The notes: generated from the letters alone by a model not told the origin. A stretch of 64,000 bases of DNA from Terasakiella brassicae (GCF_014641495.1 NZ_BMHV01000016.1:22556-86555), one strand, 5' to 3'; shown: positions 35,514 to 45,201, numbered from the stretch's first letter. Program-made: numbers and translations.

Positions 35514-38500
35514 CAAAAAAGGAATCCCCGATCTCATAGATTTCAGGTCTTCCAATACCGCCAGCAACGCGGGAATAACGACCAGAACCAACAAAGTTGC
35601 CACCATCAGGCCGAAAACCATCGTAATCGCCATTGGTATTAAGAATTGCGCCTGCAAACTGGTTTCAAACATCAAAGGGGTCAGCCCGCCAATCGTCGTG
35701 GCGGAGGTCAAAATAACAGCACGCAACCGTTCAATCGTGCCCCGCGCAATCGCCGTCATTGCCTCTTCGCCCATATCCTGATGTTCTTTCACTGTGGATA
35801 CCAGAATAATGGAATCGTTCACCACAATGCCACTTAAGCCGACCAAGGCCACAAGACTGAGGATCGTCAAATCATATCCCATGATCAAATGACCGAAAGC
35901 GGCCCCGACAAAACCAAACGGGATAACCGACATCACCACAATCGGTTTGGAATAACTGGCAAAGACCCATGCTAAAATAATATAAATCGCACTGAAGCCG
36001 ACAATTACACCGCTTAACATATCGCCAAAGGTCCGTTGCGTTTCTTCCGCCTTGCCGGCAAATTCGATTTCCACCTTATGTTTGGCCGCGATTTGATCCA
36101 CGTCATCGCGCTGTAATGCTTCCATAATGCGCCCGGTGCTGGTTGCCGATTTATTCAATTCCCCCGTGATGGAAACCTGACGGGTGCCATCTTCGCGTTT
36201 TACAGTCGCAAACCCGGTTTTTGTGCGCAGGCGAACCACTTGGGTCAAGGGCACTTCTGCCCCTGAAGGACTGCGCAGGTATAAGCCATCCAAATCGGTT
36301 TCATTGATATGATTGCGATCAAACTGGACGCGGATCAAAACCTCTTCATCCCCGCGTGGAAAACGCTTCGCCACCGCACCGTCAAAATTGTCCCGCACCT
36401 GTCGGGCCACATCCTGTGTGGTAAAGCCCAAGGCCTGCCCATGCGGTGTCAGTTCCAGAATGGCTTCTTCCTTGCCATAAGGCAGGTCGTCTTCAATCGC
36501 CGAAATACCGGGATAACGTTTTAGCAAATCCATCACCTCATTGGAGGCCTGTTTCAACCCGTAAATATCGTCGCCATTGATCCGAATATCCACATCCCGT
36601 CCCGGTGGTCCCGCTTGAACCGGGATCAGGGTCAATTTGATCAACCCCGGTTTTTCATCCAGTCTTTCACGCCATAAATCCAAGAACGTTGCCGTGCGAA
36701 TATCGCGCTTGTCTGAGGAAACAAGTTCAACATAGACCCCGCCCAGATGATCACTGCCCAGACTGTTCTTGCCGCCAATGCCACCGCTGGCGGATGTTTT
36801 GGTCCCCACCTTCGTGACATGGGCGACAATCAATTTACCGCCCAGTTCCTCGTTGGCAGCAAACATGGCGCGTTCCAACTCATCCACCATAATCTGTGTT
36901 TGCCCACGCGGTGTCCCGGCAACCATTTCCACATTGGCAAAAATCCGTTCGGCTTCCGGTCCCTTAAAGAACTGAAAACCGACACGACCACCAACCAGTA
37001 AACCAACGGCAATAATTAAAGAGGCAACGGCAATTGCCAATGTCCCATACCGGTATTCCAAAACCCAAGCCACCAAGCGGGCAAAATGTTCATCGCGAAA
37101 CCGATTGAACCTTGTATTAAAGGCTTTGCGAAAACCGTTGGCTTCTTCCGGCTTGCCTTTCAAGGCATGGCGCATATGACCGGGCAAAACGAGGAAACAT
37201 TCGATTAAGCTGGCAATAATCACCGCGATTGAAACAAACGGGATCGCGGCAATAATCTGCCCCATAATATCGGAAATGGCCAACAGCGGCATAAAGGCCG
37301 CAATGGTTGTCAGGGATGACGCAAAAACAGGGGTCAGCATACGCAGTGCCCCGCCTTCAGCCGCTTCTGCCGGGGACAGGCCGCGTCTGCGCAATGTTTC
37401 GGAATGTTCCCCCACCACAATGGCATCATCCACCACAATCCCGATGGCCATGATCAGTCCGAACAGACTGACCATATTGATGGTTTGCCCGGACAGTTCC
37501 ATCACAAACATGGTCGCCAACAACGAAACCGGAATGCCCGCTGCCACCCAAAACGCCACGCGAGTATTTAAAAACAAAAACAAAATCGTCAGAACAAGGA
37601 TCAAACCGCTAAGACCATTTTCCAATAACAGATCAATGCGGTCCTTAATCAGATTGGCCTGAATTTCGTACTGGTCCAAACGCAGATTTGGGGGCAGGGT
37701 GGGACGAACATCGTTCAAAAATTTTGTAACAATTTTATCGACATCCAATGCATCCGCCGTTGTCGCCCGTTTGACCAATAATTCAACCGCACGCGTTTGA
37801 TTGAAACGGACTTCAACCCCATCGGCGTCAAACTGTTCACTGACGCGGGCAATATCGGATAATTTAATCTTTTCACCGTTTTCCCGCGCACGTACCTCAA
37901 TTTGTGCCACACCCTCAGCTGTTTTGACTTCCCCCAATCCGCGAATTTGTTTGGCTTGTATCCCACCAGTTTCACCCGCCGGAATATCCTGTGAAATCTG
38001 TTTGATCCGCTGTGCAATATCATCAATGCTCAAATCCAGTCGCCGCAATGTTTCCGGCAGAACATCCACCCAAATTTCTTCATCGCGGGCGCCTGCCAAA
38101 TCAACCTTGTCAACGCCACGTTCCAGCAATTCATCGCGTAAGCCTTTGGCAATCGCTTTCAAGGCAGACTCGGGATACGGACCACTGACCAGTAAACGGG
38201 TAATCGGCTCGTAACGCACAACGCGGTTGATCACAGGTTTTTCGCTGTCTTCGGGCAAGGTGGTGACCCCGCCAACCGCCGTTTCCACATTAGAAAGCGC
38301 GGTCTGCATTTCGGTTCCAGCCTCAAATTCAATGGAAATAGAGGCCAGCCCCTCATTCGAGGTTGATTTCACATGTTTGACACTGTCCAGAAAACGCAGT
38401 TCCGGTTCCAATGCCTGTATAATATTGGAATCGACATCTTCCGCGCCCGCCCCGGACCATTTCACCGAAACCGTGACAACATCAATCCCGAAATTGGGGA

Positions 38501-38636
38501 AAAACTGAACATTCAGGCGCATTAACGAGACAACGCCAAGCAACAGCATCAACAACATCAACAAGTTTGGTGCGGTTCGATGACGCGCAAACAAACTGAC
38601 CGGGTTAAAACGGCTTTCATTATGGCCCATCGTCAT
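35499..38636 (-). CDS. RND family efflux permease (AcrB/MexB-like)
   Basis: The 1045 residues form the usual twelve-helix RND pump with two large periplasmic loops. The proton-relay pair lies in FGLIMAIGIVVDDAIVVGEH (Asp-Asp in TM4). It begins with a cytoplasmic stretch, then LLMLLMLLLGVVSLMRLNV, the first helix. I chose the ATG at 38636, whose ATGA overlaps the adaptor's stop. It should export drugs, detergents or similar compounds across both membranes. No outer-membrane TolC-type gene is adjacent. The sequence looks closest to the broad AcrB/MdtB-like group; the substrate is unknown. Confidence 0.93.
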   Translation of the reverse strand: MTMGHNESRFNPVSLFARHRTAPNLLMLLMLLLGVVSLMRLNVQFFPNFGIDVVTVSVKWSGAGAEDVDSNIIQALEPELRFLDSVKHVKSTSNEGLASISIEFEAGTEMQTALSNVETAVGGVTTLPEDSEKPVINRVVRYEPITRLLVSGPYPESALKAIAKGLRDELLERGVDKVDLAGARDEEIWVDVLPETLRRLDLSIDDIAQRIKQISQDIPAGETGGIQAKQIRGLGEVKTAEGVAQIEVRARENGEKIKLSDIARVSEQFDADGVEVRFNQTRAVELLVKRATTADALDVDKIVTKFLNDVRPTLPPNLRLDQYEIQANLIKDRIDLLLENGLSGLILVLTILFLFLNTRVAFWVAAGIPVSLLATMFVMELSGQTINMVSLFGLIMAIGIVVDDAIVVGEHSETLRRRGLSPAEAAEGGALRMLTPVFASSLTTIAAFMPLLAISDIMGQIIAAIPFVSIAVIIASLIECFLVLPGHMRHALKGKPEEANGFRKAFNTRFNRFRDEHFARLVAWVLEYRYGTLAIAVASLIIAVGLLVGGRVGFQFFKGPEAERIFANVEMVAGTPRGQTQIMVDELERAMFAANEELGGKLIVAHVTKVGTKTSASGGIGGKNSLGSDHLGGVYVELVSSDKRDIRTATFLDLWRERLDEKPGLIKLTLIPVQAGPPGRDVDIRINGDDIYGLKQASNEVMDLLKRYPGISAIEDDLPYGKEEAILELTPHGQALGFTTQDVARQVRDNFDGAVAKRFPRGDEEVLIRVQFDRNHINETDLDGLYLRSPSGAEVPLTQVVRLRTKTGFATVKREDGTRQVSITGELNKSATSTGRIMEALQRDDVDQIAAKHKVEIEFAGKAEETQRTFGDMLSGVIVGFSAIYIILAWVFASYSKPIVVMSVIPFGFVGAAFGHLIMGYDLTILSLVALVGLSGIVVNDSIILVSTVKEHQDMGEEAMTAIARGTIERLRAVILTSATTIGGLTPLMFETSLQAQFLIPMAITMVFGLMVATLLVLVVIPALLAVLEDLKSMRSGIPFLKKNV

Positions 38637-39880
38637 TTGACAAGCACCTTCACACCGCTGCCCATTTCTGCAAAACGGGTGATACAAATCTGTTCACCGG
38701 CTTGCAGACCCGTGGCAATCAACACATGTTCACCATCCAGTGCCGCAATTTCAACATCGCGTTTTTCCAGACGGCTGTCTTTGACGACATACACATAAGC
38801 CGCGTCATGGACGGCCTGAACGGGCAGGGAGACAACCGATTGATATTCTTCATCCGGGACATTGACCTGTACAAACAAACCGGGACGTAAATCCGTATCC
38901 AGTGTCAAGCCGGATAAGGCGGCGAACACGTTGCGCCCCCCGGTCGCGGCATCTACACGGGCATCAATACGCACGATCGTACCTTCAAATTTTTCAGCAA
39001 CCGCCCCGTGACGCACAGAAATTTCAACCGTGCGTCCCTTTAACGGGGTTTGACGGGTCAAACGGGCATAGGCAGCTTCGCTAAGGTGAAAGCCGACTTC
39101 CAGACGTTGCAAGGAAATCAGACGGGCCAGACGATCAGATGTGGAAACCTGTTTGCCTTCGGTCACATCCGTCTGTGTTAAAAAGCCATCAAACGGTGCT
39201 TTTAGTTGAGTATCCTCGACATCGCGCTGCGCTTTGCTCAGGGCTATTTTGGCTTTTTCAACGGCGGAAGCAGCTTGCACAATCTGCGACTGAAAACGCG
39301 CAATCGTTTGTTCGCGCACCAAGACATTCTGGCGCCGCGTATTCAGATTCAATTGCGCATCATCATAGGCTTTTTTACTGACCGCCGATCGTTTCAACAA
39401 TTGGCGCTGACGATCCAGTTCCCGGGCGGCCAGATCCACCTGTTTTTTGTCAACAGGCAGTAATTTTTCCTCCCCGCTTAACATGGTTTGCAGCTCCACC
39501 AACTTGGCCTCGGCCTCGTGCAAATCGGCGCGGCGTTCCTGTTCGGTGGCCACATAATCAAAATCATCAATGCGGATTAAAACATCGCCCGCCCGAACGG
39601 AGGCTCCATCACCCAAACTATCGGAAACCGATATCACCCGCCCGGAGACTTGCGCACGTAATTCGGCTTCGCGACCGGCGCGGATTTCACCAAAACTGCG
39701 GACCCGTGGACGGACATTTTCAAATTGCACCGTTTCAACGGCAATGGGCCAATACCGTTCCTCAACCTCCATCAAAGGCGTTTGTGGTTTGGTTGCCTTC
39801 AGAATCGCAAAGACGGCAATGCCTATTAAAATTGCAACCAATGGGAAAATGGCTTTTTTGTATCGCTGCCAAAGCTCCAT
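38633..39880 (-). CDS. RND efflux periplasmic adaptor subunit
   Basis: This membrane-fusion protein has 415 residues. It has an N-terminal anchor (FPLVAILIGIAVFAIL, about 13-28) and a lipoyl-like half (GRVISVSDSLGDGASVRAGD). A long coiled coil (about 115-215) and the other half (KAPFDGFLTQTDVTEGKQV) follow, then a beta-barrel. It joins the RND pump to an outer-membrane channel. It is the first gene of the pair and overlaps the pump gene by four bases. A promoter-like sequence lies 55 bases upstream. Confidence 0.93.
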   Translation of the reverse strand: MELWQRYKKAIFPLVAILIGIAVFAILKATKPQTPLMEVEERYWPIAVETVQFENVRPRVRSFGEIRAGREAELRAQVSGRVISVSDSLGDGASVRAGDVLIRIDDFDYVATEQERRADLHEAEAKLVELQTMLSGEEKLLPVDKKQVDLAARELDRQRQLLKRSAVSKKAYDDAQLNLNTRRQNVLVREQTIARFQSQIVQAASAVEKAKIALSKAQRDVEDTQLKAPFDGFLTQTDVTEGKQVSTSDRLARLISLQRLEVGFHLSEAAYARLTRQTPLKGRTVEISVRHGAVAEKFEGTIVRIDARVDAATGGRNVFAALSGLTLDTDLRPGLFVQVNVPDEEYQSVVSLPVQAVHDAAYVYVVKDSRLEKRDVEIAALDGEHVLIATGLQAGEQICITRFAEMGSGVKVLVK

Positions 39881-39934
39881 ACCCGATTACCTTTGTGTCA
39901 ATTGAGAGGGGGGGATCCATTTGTAATTGAATGT

Positions 39935-39963
39935 ATATTACCAAATGATAAAGTAAGTCACAA
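39935..39963 (-). promoter_or_regulatory. Sigma-70-type promoter for the RND operon
   Basis: On the minus strand TTGTGA (39963-39958) and TAATAT (39940-39935) are spaced by exactly 17 bases. CAATTG occurs on both sides (39899, 39961) and could mark repressor contacts. Confidence 0.45.
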
Positions 39964-40007
39964 TTGATGATCGTCAACTCAACCACAATAAATTCGCGAT
40001 TTTAGAA

Positions 40008-40403
40008 TCAGGCATCTGTTTGCGGGCGTTTGTTCACCAGCGGGGGAACATGGCGCAAGACGCGCTTGGTATTATCCTGTACGGGGGTGGGGTTCTTCTT
40101 TTTCGGTTCGAGCAAATCTGTCCCATCAAACGATTTATGAGAACCCTTTAAACGGCGTTTTTCCACCGCATCCAAGGTGCGTTGTACCAACGGGTCACGA
40201 TCCGGGGAATGGACACAGGCGCGCAGATGCACCCGAACAATCACATCCACACGTTTATGTAACGTGCGCGCACGGCGATGGGCATCCAGCCATAGAATGT
40301 AGGCTGATAACGTCCAGGGATGGACGGGGAAAGCCTTCAATCTTCGCTGTACACACCAGTCTTTAAATTCCAGCCACTCCTTGCGGCGGTGCGGCGCATT
40401 CAT
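40008..40403 (-). CDS. Small protein resembling the core-binding (SAM-like) domain of tyrosine recombinases
   Basis: The 131-residue product starts with RKEWLEFKDWCVQRRLKAFPVHPWTLSAYILWL, which resembles the N-terminal DNA-binding helices of phage-type integrases. A basic middle (LHKRVDVIVRVHLRACVHS) and a disordered Lys/Pro-rich tail follow. The catalytic domain with its Arg-His-Arg-Tyr set is missing, and no integrase remnant follows on either strand. It may be a domesticated DNA-binding protein rather than a fragment, since the frame is intact and codon use is normal. Its role is unknown. Confidence 0.6.
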   Translation of the reverse strand: MNAPHRRKEWLEFKDWCVQRRLKAFPVHPWTLSAYILWLDAHRRARTLHKRVDVIVRVHLRACVHSPDRDPLVQRTLDAVEKRRLKGSHKSFDGTDLLEPKKKNPTPVQDNTKRVLRHVPPLVNKRPQTDA

Positions 40404-40438
40404 GGGATGTTATCCTGCTTGTTGTGTCAGTCTGCGTC

Positions 40439-41602
40439 TTAAGCGGGTATATGGCATTTCTCACGCTGCCTTAACACAAGGCCGGCAAGTGTCCCAAAAA
40501 TCCCCAGAAGAGTCATTATAAAAAACGCCCCGCCGGAAAACAGCTCGTAAAAATAACCGACAAACAGCAGCGATATACCGGCTCCAACCCCAAAAGCCGA
40601 TGCACCGTATAAACTTTGCGCTGTTGCAGAAAAATCAACGCTAACCGTACGTGAGATAAAGTTCATCGCCCCCAAATGCATGGCGCCAAAGGTCAAGGCA
40701 TGAAGGGTTTGAGCCAGACATAAAACAATCACATCAGGGTCATTTGCCAGAACGGACCAACGCACAACACAGGCGATTGCAGCAAAGATCAACAGGCTGG
40801 CGGCCCCAAAACGATTCCCGATTCGCCCGCCAAAAATAAAAAAGATCACTTCTGCCACCACCCCTTCGGCCCATAAAAAGCCGATAAACGCATCACTGTA
40901 ATCTTGGGCACGCCAGTGTAGGGTTGCAAATCCGTAATAAAGGGCGTGGGAACCATGAATACAGGCCACCGTTGCCATGAATATCTGAAATGTTCTGTCT
41001 TTCAACAAGGTGCGCACCGGACGCCCCGCTCGCCCCAAGGGCATAGCGCGCACATCGGGTAAGCCAAGTGTGGCGATAAACGTCAAGGCAATCGCGCCCA
41101 GTATAGTCCAATAGATGATACCGACATCGCGCCCTTCCAAGACAAAACCGAAGCCGAAAGACATGACGATAAAGCTGATCGACCCCCACAGGCGCAGCCG
41201 TCCATACTGGATATTCCCCCCGCGTGTCGCAAGCAGGGTTACGTTATCGCCAAACGACATTAGCGGTGCCCAGCTGATGCCATATAAGAGCGAAATGATA
41301 AACAGAGCATAAAAATTATGGGCAACGAAAAACAGGGCAAAACAAAAAAACGAACTGGCAAGAAACAGCAACATCAAGCGTTTTCGCTCTCCCAGCTTAT
41401 CGCCCAAACTGGCAAATAAGGGGGAGAAGACAACTTTGCCCAAAACCGGGATCGCCGTTAAAATGCCGATTTCCACCCCCATCATGCCACGAGCCTGTAA
41501 CCAGACGGGCCAATAGGGCATCATGCAGCCGATCACAAAAAATATTGCGATATAAAAAGACGACAATCTGGGGGCCAGAAACGTCATCCCGGCTTGCCTC
41601 AC
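40439..41602 (-). CDS. MFS transporter, HcaT/phenylpropionate permease-like
   Basis: The 387 residues form twelve membrane helices. The N-terminal part SSFYIAIFFVIGCMMPYWPVWL and SLLYGISWAPLMSFGDNVTL match the MFS_1-like group that includes HcaT. These are sugar-porter relatives of LacY with uncertain substrates. A GTG start at 41602 lies directly after the ubiX stop; an ATG at 41587 is an alternative. The arrangement suggests co-transcription with ubiX, but a shared function is not obvious. Confidence 0.83.
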   Translation of the reverse strand: MRQAGMTFLAPRLSSFYIAIFFVIGCMMPYWPVWLQARGMMGVEIGILTAIPVLGKVVFSPLFASLGDKLGERKRLMLLFLASSFFCFALFFVAHNFYALFIISLLYGISWAPLMSFGDNVTLLATRGGNIQYGRLRLWGSISFIVMSFGFGFVLEGRDVGIIYWTILGAIALTFIATLGLPDVRAMPLGRAGRPVRTLLKDRTFQIFMATVACIHGSHALYYGFATLHWRAQDYSDAFIGFLWAEGVVAEVIFFIFGGRIGNRFGAASLLIFAAIACVVRWSVLANDPDVIVLCLAQTLHALTFGAMHLGAMNFISRTVSVDFSATAQSLYGASAFGVGAGISLLFVGYFYELFSGGAFFIMTLLGIFGTLAGLVLRQREKCHIPA

Positions 41603-42172
41603 TTACACACCTTTCCAGCGTTCAAACAAATTATGTTCGATATCAAACTGATCCAGTGCCTTACCGATACTTTGGTGGATAATATCCTGTACGGTCTTCG
41701 GTTTGTGATAAAAGGCCGGGACGGGTGGTAAAATGGTCGCGCCCAAATCCGCACACCGCGCCATCAATTCCAGATGCCCCTTATGCAAAGGGGTTTCGCG
41801 CACCATCATCACAAGGCGACGGCGTTCTTTTAAACAAACATCGGCGGCGCGGATCAACAGATTGGAATTATCCGATGTTGCAATGCCCGACAGGGTTTTA
41901 ATCGCACAAGGCGCAATAATCATGCCCTTGGTTTTAAACGATCCGCTGGAAATAGCCGCGCCCATATTTTTGGCATCATAGACCACATCGGCCAGGGCTT
42001 TGACCTCGTCCAAGGTCACATCGGTTTCCAATTGTAGATTAATTTGCGCGCTATCGCTGACAACCAGATGTATCGGATGTCCGATATCTTTCAAGGCACG
42101 CAGCAATTCCACGCCATAAATCACACCGGATGCACCCGATATGCCAACCACCAAGGGCAATGTCATCTTCAA
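41603..42172 (-). CDS. ubiX: Flavin prenyltransferase UbiX
   Basis: At 189 residues this matches UbiX/Pad1: VVGISGASGVIYGVELLRAL for the FMN site, then SSGSFKTKGMIIAPCAIKTLSGIA with the conserved Ser residues, RRRLVMMVRETPLHKGHLELM and the last helix. It makes prenylated FMN for the UbiD decarboxylase in ubiquinone synthesis. ubiD is not in the window. It is the first gene of the pair with the MFS transporter. Confidence 0.94.
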   Translation of the reverse strand: MKMTLPLVVGISGASGVIYGVELLRALKDIGHPIHLVVSDSAQINLQLETDVTLDEVKALADVVYDAKNMGAAISSGSFKTKGMIIAPCAIKTLSGIATSDNSNLLIRAADVCLKERRRLVMMVRETPLHKGHLELMARCADLGATILPPVPAFYHKPKTVQDIIHQSIGKALDQFDIEHNLFERWKGV

Positions 42173-42265
42173 CCTCTTCTAACAGACGGGATAAGGCTCT
42201 GAATATTTAATCATACTTTTGCCATAGTTATAGAGAAAATACCCAACTAGGGAAATGAGTTATTC

Positions 42266-42294
42266 TTGACTTTTTAAGGAAAACACCCTACAAA
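42266..42294 (+). promoter_or_regulatory. Sigma-70-type promoter upstream of rpoH
   Basis: TTGACT (42266-42271) and TACAAA (42289-42294) are spaced by exactly 17 bases. The start of transcription would lie about 305 bases before rpoH, giving a long leader. Confidence 0.5.
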
Positions 42295-42408
42295 TAAGAA
42301 CATAACGGGAAAGTTGCTTATTTTGAGGGCTTTTTCGTGTTGATTTGGTGCCTGAAAGGCGGAAATCACAAAAACGTGACCATGAAATCGTATTGCTTAA
42401 ATAAGGAT

Positions 42409-42453
42409 ATGACCATGACTGTGACCTACTTCACTCTCCTCTTGCAAAACTGA
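42409..42453 (+). CDS. Possible leader peptide before rpoH
   Basis: ATG at 42409 or 42415 opens a frame of 14 or 12 codons (ending LLLQN) closed by TGA. AAGGA lies seven bases before the second ATG. It could be a regulatory leader frame, but such short frames arise by chance. Confidence 0.2.
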   Translation: MTMTVTYFTLLLQN

Positions 42454-42607
42454 CGTTACTGTACCTGTGCATGAATAAAGTGCACCGGAAACAACAAACA
42501 TATTTTTTAAAACACGTGCTTTGTTTTTAGCGTGTCCGGCACACAACAAGGTTTATTTTTCGACCATCAAGTTGCGTGTCACTGTTGTAAGAATAGGGAG
42601 TTATCAA

Positions 42608-43498
42608 ATGTCCGTATCGACTGTAAATCTGCCCGCATTGCCGAGCGATTCCGGTGACAGCTTAAATACTTATCTGCGTGAGGCCTGGAAGTTTCCCATC
42701 CTGAGCGCGGACGAAGAATACATGCTGGCCAAACGTTTCCATGAAAGTGGCGATGTTGACGCCGCACACAAGCTGGTGACCAGCCACTTGCGTCTGGTTG
42801 CAAAAATCGCAATGGGTTATAAAGGCTACGGCCTGCCGGTTGCTGATTTGATCAGTGAAGGTAACGTGGGTCTGATGAAAGCCGTTAAGAAATTCGAACC
42901 TGAAAAAGGGTTCCGCCTGTCCACATACGCCATGTGGTGGATCCGCGCCAGTGTGACAGAATACATCCTGCAAAGCTGGTCAATGGTGCGTCTTGGGACA
43001 ATGTCCGCACAGAAAAAACTGTTCTTCTCGTTACGTCGAACCAAAAGAAAATTGTCGATCATCGACAATGGGGAACTGACGGATGAACAGGCGGCAGCAA
43101 TCGCAGAACAAACAAATGCCACCGCAGACGAGGTCATGCACCTCAACCGCCGTCTGTCCACACGCGATATGTCGCTGAATGCTCCGCTGTCCATTGATGA
43201 AGGCGGGGAACATCAGGACCTGTTGGAAGATGACCGTCCGAACCCGGAAAAAATTGCATCCGACACACAAATGCACACCATGCGCAATGAACTCGTCGGG
43301 CAGGCGCTGGACGAATTGAACCAGCGTGACCGGGATATTTTTGAACGCCGCCACCTGTCCGAAGAACCGCCGACCCTTGAAGAACTGGGTGCGGAATACG
43401 GCATTTCACGCGAACGGGTTCGCCAATTGGAGGCACGTGCCTTTAAAAAGGTCAAAGAATTTATTCTGGGCAATAACCTTGCCCCGCAATTGACCTGA
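42608..43498 (+). CDS. rpoH: RNA polymerase sigma-32 factor
   Basis: The 296 residues match RpoH: region 2 with LISEGNVGLMKAVKKFEPEKG and RLSTYAMWWIRASVTEYIL. The RpoH box is QKKLFFSLR (135-143), and region 4 carries LEELGAEYGISRERVRQLEA. It directs transcription of heat-shock genes. I chose the ATG at 42608, preceded by AGGGAG, over the longer frame from 42521. Many alphaproteobacteria carry two rpoH copies; only one is visible here. It has a long leader with a promoter at 42266. Confidence 0.94.
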   Translation: MSVSTVNLPALPSDSGDSLNTYLREAWKFPILSADEEYMLAKRFHESGDVDAAHKLVTSHLRLVAKIAMGYKGYGLPVADLISEGNVGLMKAVKKFEPEKGFRLSTYAMWWIRASVTEYILQSWSMVRLGTMSAQKKLFFSLRRTKRKLSIIDNGELTDEQAAAIAEQTNATADEVMHLNRRLSTRDMSLNAPLSIDEGGEHQDLLEDDRPNPEKIASDTQMHTMRNELVGQALDELNQRDRDIFERRHLSEEPPTLEELGAEYGISRERVRQLEARAFKKVKEFILGNNLAPQLT

Positions 43499-43536
43499 TC
43501 ACGGTACACGCACAAAACTCTCTCCTATTCGTTGTG

Positions 43537-43573
43537 GTAGATATCCAACTGCATTGCAGGATGTGATATCTAC
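43537..43573. promoter_or_regulatory. Nested inverted repeat before the histidine kinase gene
   Basis: GTAGATATC (43537-43545) is inverted exactly as GATATCTAC (43565-43573). Inside lies a second palindrome, CTGCATTGCAG (43549-43559). No U-tract follows, so an operator or cruciform-forming site is as likely as an rpoH terminator. Confidence 0.45.
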
Positions 43574-43662
43574 TGCAATATATGAATTTGCTCCCCCCAG
43601 ATTAATGCTTTACACTCCCTGCAGATTACGTCCATTACACCGTTAGGATGTTTGGGGAAACT

Positions 43663-45201
43663 ATGCACGACATCAAGCTGAGGAAACGGCTGTTCTTTCG
43701 CCAAACGCGAAACGCTATTCTGGTTGCGCTGGGTTTAGGTGTCATCCTTTCCATTGGGCAGATCATTTTTGATTTCCGTGCCGAACAGGAATATATTGAT
43801 AAAACCGTCCGTCAGGTTCTCAATACATCACAAGAATCAGCGGCTCAGGCGGCTTACAGCCTGAACGAGGAACTGGCCACACGCGTCATCAATGGCTTGT
43901 TCGAATATCGCCCCATTCGCTTTGCGCAAATCAATGATGATTTTGGACGGCAACTGGCCTTTAAGGAACGCCCGGCGACCACTCATAATCTGGAATGGCT
44001 CAGCCCTTTAATGGATGCCGGGTCCAGTCTGTATACGGTTCCGTTATATATCAAAGAACAGCGTCAAACCGTTATTGGTGAAATGCATGTTAAGGTTGAC
44101 AGGTTTCTGATTGCGCAAAATTTCATTCAGCGCGCCGGTTTTGTCGTCTTGCTTGGTATTTTACGCAACACCATTCTGGCGATTGTTTTCGGATTTTTGT
44201 TTTACTTTACGCTGGGCAGACCTGTCATGGCTGCGCTGAACGGTATATCGAATATTGACCCGCAAAACCCCGGACGAACAATACTTGTCATCCCCAAGGG
44301 TCATCAGGAAGATGAAATTGGTCTGCTCATCGCCAAACTCAATACCGTTCTGGAGGAATTTCAAGAGACGCTTCTGCAACGTTATTACGCCGAAGGCCAA
44401 CTGAAGAAAAAACAGCAAATGATTGCCTTACTCAATCAACGTCTGGAAGAACGCGTCCGCCAGCGCACCAGCGAACTGGAAGCCGCCAACAAGGAAATGG
44501 AAGCCTTCACCTATTCCGTTTCCCATGACCTGCGCGCGCCGTTACGGACCATTTCCGGCTTTAGCGATATCTTGCAGGATGAATATGGCAATCAACTGGA
44601 TGATCAGGCCCATCATTATCTGGAACGGGTGCGCCAAGGAACAGCGCGCATGGACCAATTGATCAACGATCTTCTCAAACTATCGCGCAGCACCCGTGGC
44701 GAACTGCACCGCAATGATGTCAATCTGTCCAAATTGGCACAAGAAATCTTTGAAGATTTGCTGCATGCCGCCCCACAGCGTAATGTGGAACTTCATATTG
44801 AACCCAATATCCACGCACAGGGGGATAAAAGATTTCTCCGTCTTGCGCTGGAAAACCTGATTGCGAACGCATGGAAATATACCTCGCACAAAGACCTGAG
44901 CCAAATTAGTTTTGGTAAATTAAAACAAGACGGAAATACTGTTTATTTTATCTCCGACAACGGGGCTGGCTTTGACATGGCCTATGCGGAAAAACTCTTT
45001 TCCCCGTTCCATCGCCTGCATACAAGCAAAGAGTTCGAAGGTACCGGTGTTGGCTTGGCCACCGTTCAGCGCATTATTCATCGTCATGGCGGGGATATCT
45101 GGGCACAAGCCACTGTGAACGAAGGGGCAACCTTCTTTTTTACTCTTCCGGCCAGTGAGGCGGATTTATTCAATGATGGCGATCAGGATTACACGATTTA
45201 G
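43663..45201 (+). CDS. Membrane sensor histidine kinase
   Basis: From the ATG at 43663, preceded by GGGGAA, the protein has 512 residues; an ATG at 43648 adds five. Two membrane helices (about 15-37 and 160-184) flank a periplasmic domain of about 120 residues. A HAMP-like stretch (EDEIGLLIAKLNTV) and a coiled coil follow. The HisKA motif is FTYSVSHDLRAPLRTISGFS (His288), and the ATPase has ENLIANAWKYTS, ISDNGAGFD and GTGVGLATV. It resembles phytochrome-type kinases of the bacteriophytochrome HisKA group in its core. The receiver-only regulator at 45330 is the probable partner. Confidence 0.88.
   Translation: MHDIKLRKRLFFRQTRNAILVALGLGVILSIGQIIFDFRAEQEYIDKTVRQVLNTSQESAAQAAYSLNEELATRVINGLFEYRPIRFAQINDDFGRQLAFKERPATTHNLEWLSPLMDAGSSLYTVPLYIKEQRQTVIGEMHVKVDRFLIAQNFIQRAGFVVLLGILRNTILAIVFGFLFYFTLGRPVMAALNGISNIDPQNPGRTILVIPKGHQEDEIGLLIAKLNTVLEEFQETLLQRYYAEGQLKKKQQMIALLNQRLEERVRQRTSELEAANKEMEAFTYSVSHDLRAPLRTISGFSDILQDEYGNQLDDQAHHYLERVRQGTARMDQLINDLLKLSRSTRGELHRNDVNLSKLAQEIFEDLLHAAPQRNVELHIEPNIHAQGDKRFLRLALENLIANAWKYTSHKDLSQISFGKLKQDGNTVYFISDNGAGFDMAYAEKLFSPFHRLHTSKEFEGTGVGLATVQRIIHRHGGDIWAQATVNEGATFFFTLPASEADLFNDGDQDYTI

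Larger units (their letters stand above)
42173..42607 (+). promoter_or_regulatory. Long rpoH leader region
   Basis: This 435-base gap holds no full gene. It contains the promoter at 42266, a possible 12-14-codon leader frame at 42409-42453, and a GTGTCCGGCACAC palindrome near 42532. The length suggests a structured 5' UTR controlling heat-shock sigma factor synthesis, which is inference. Confidence 0.45.
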
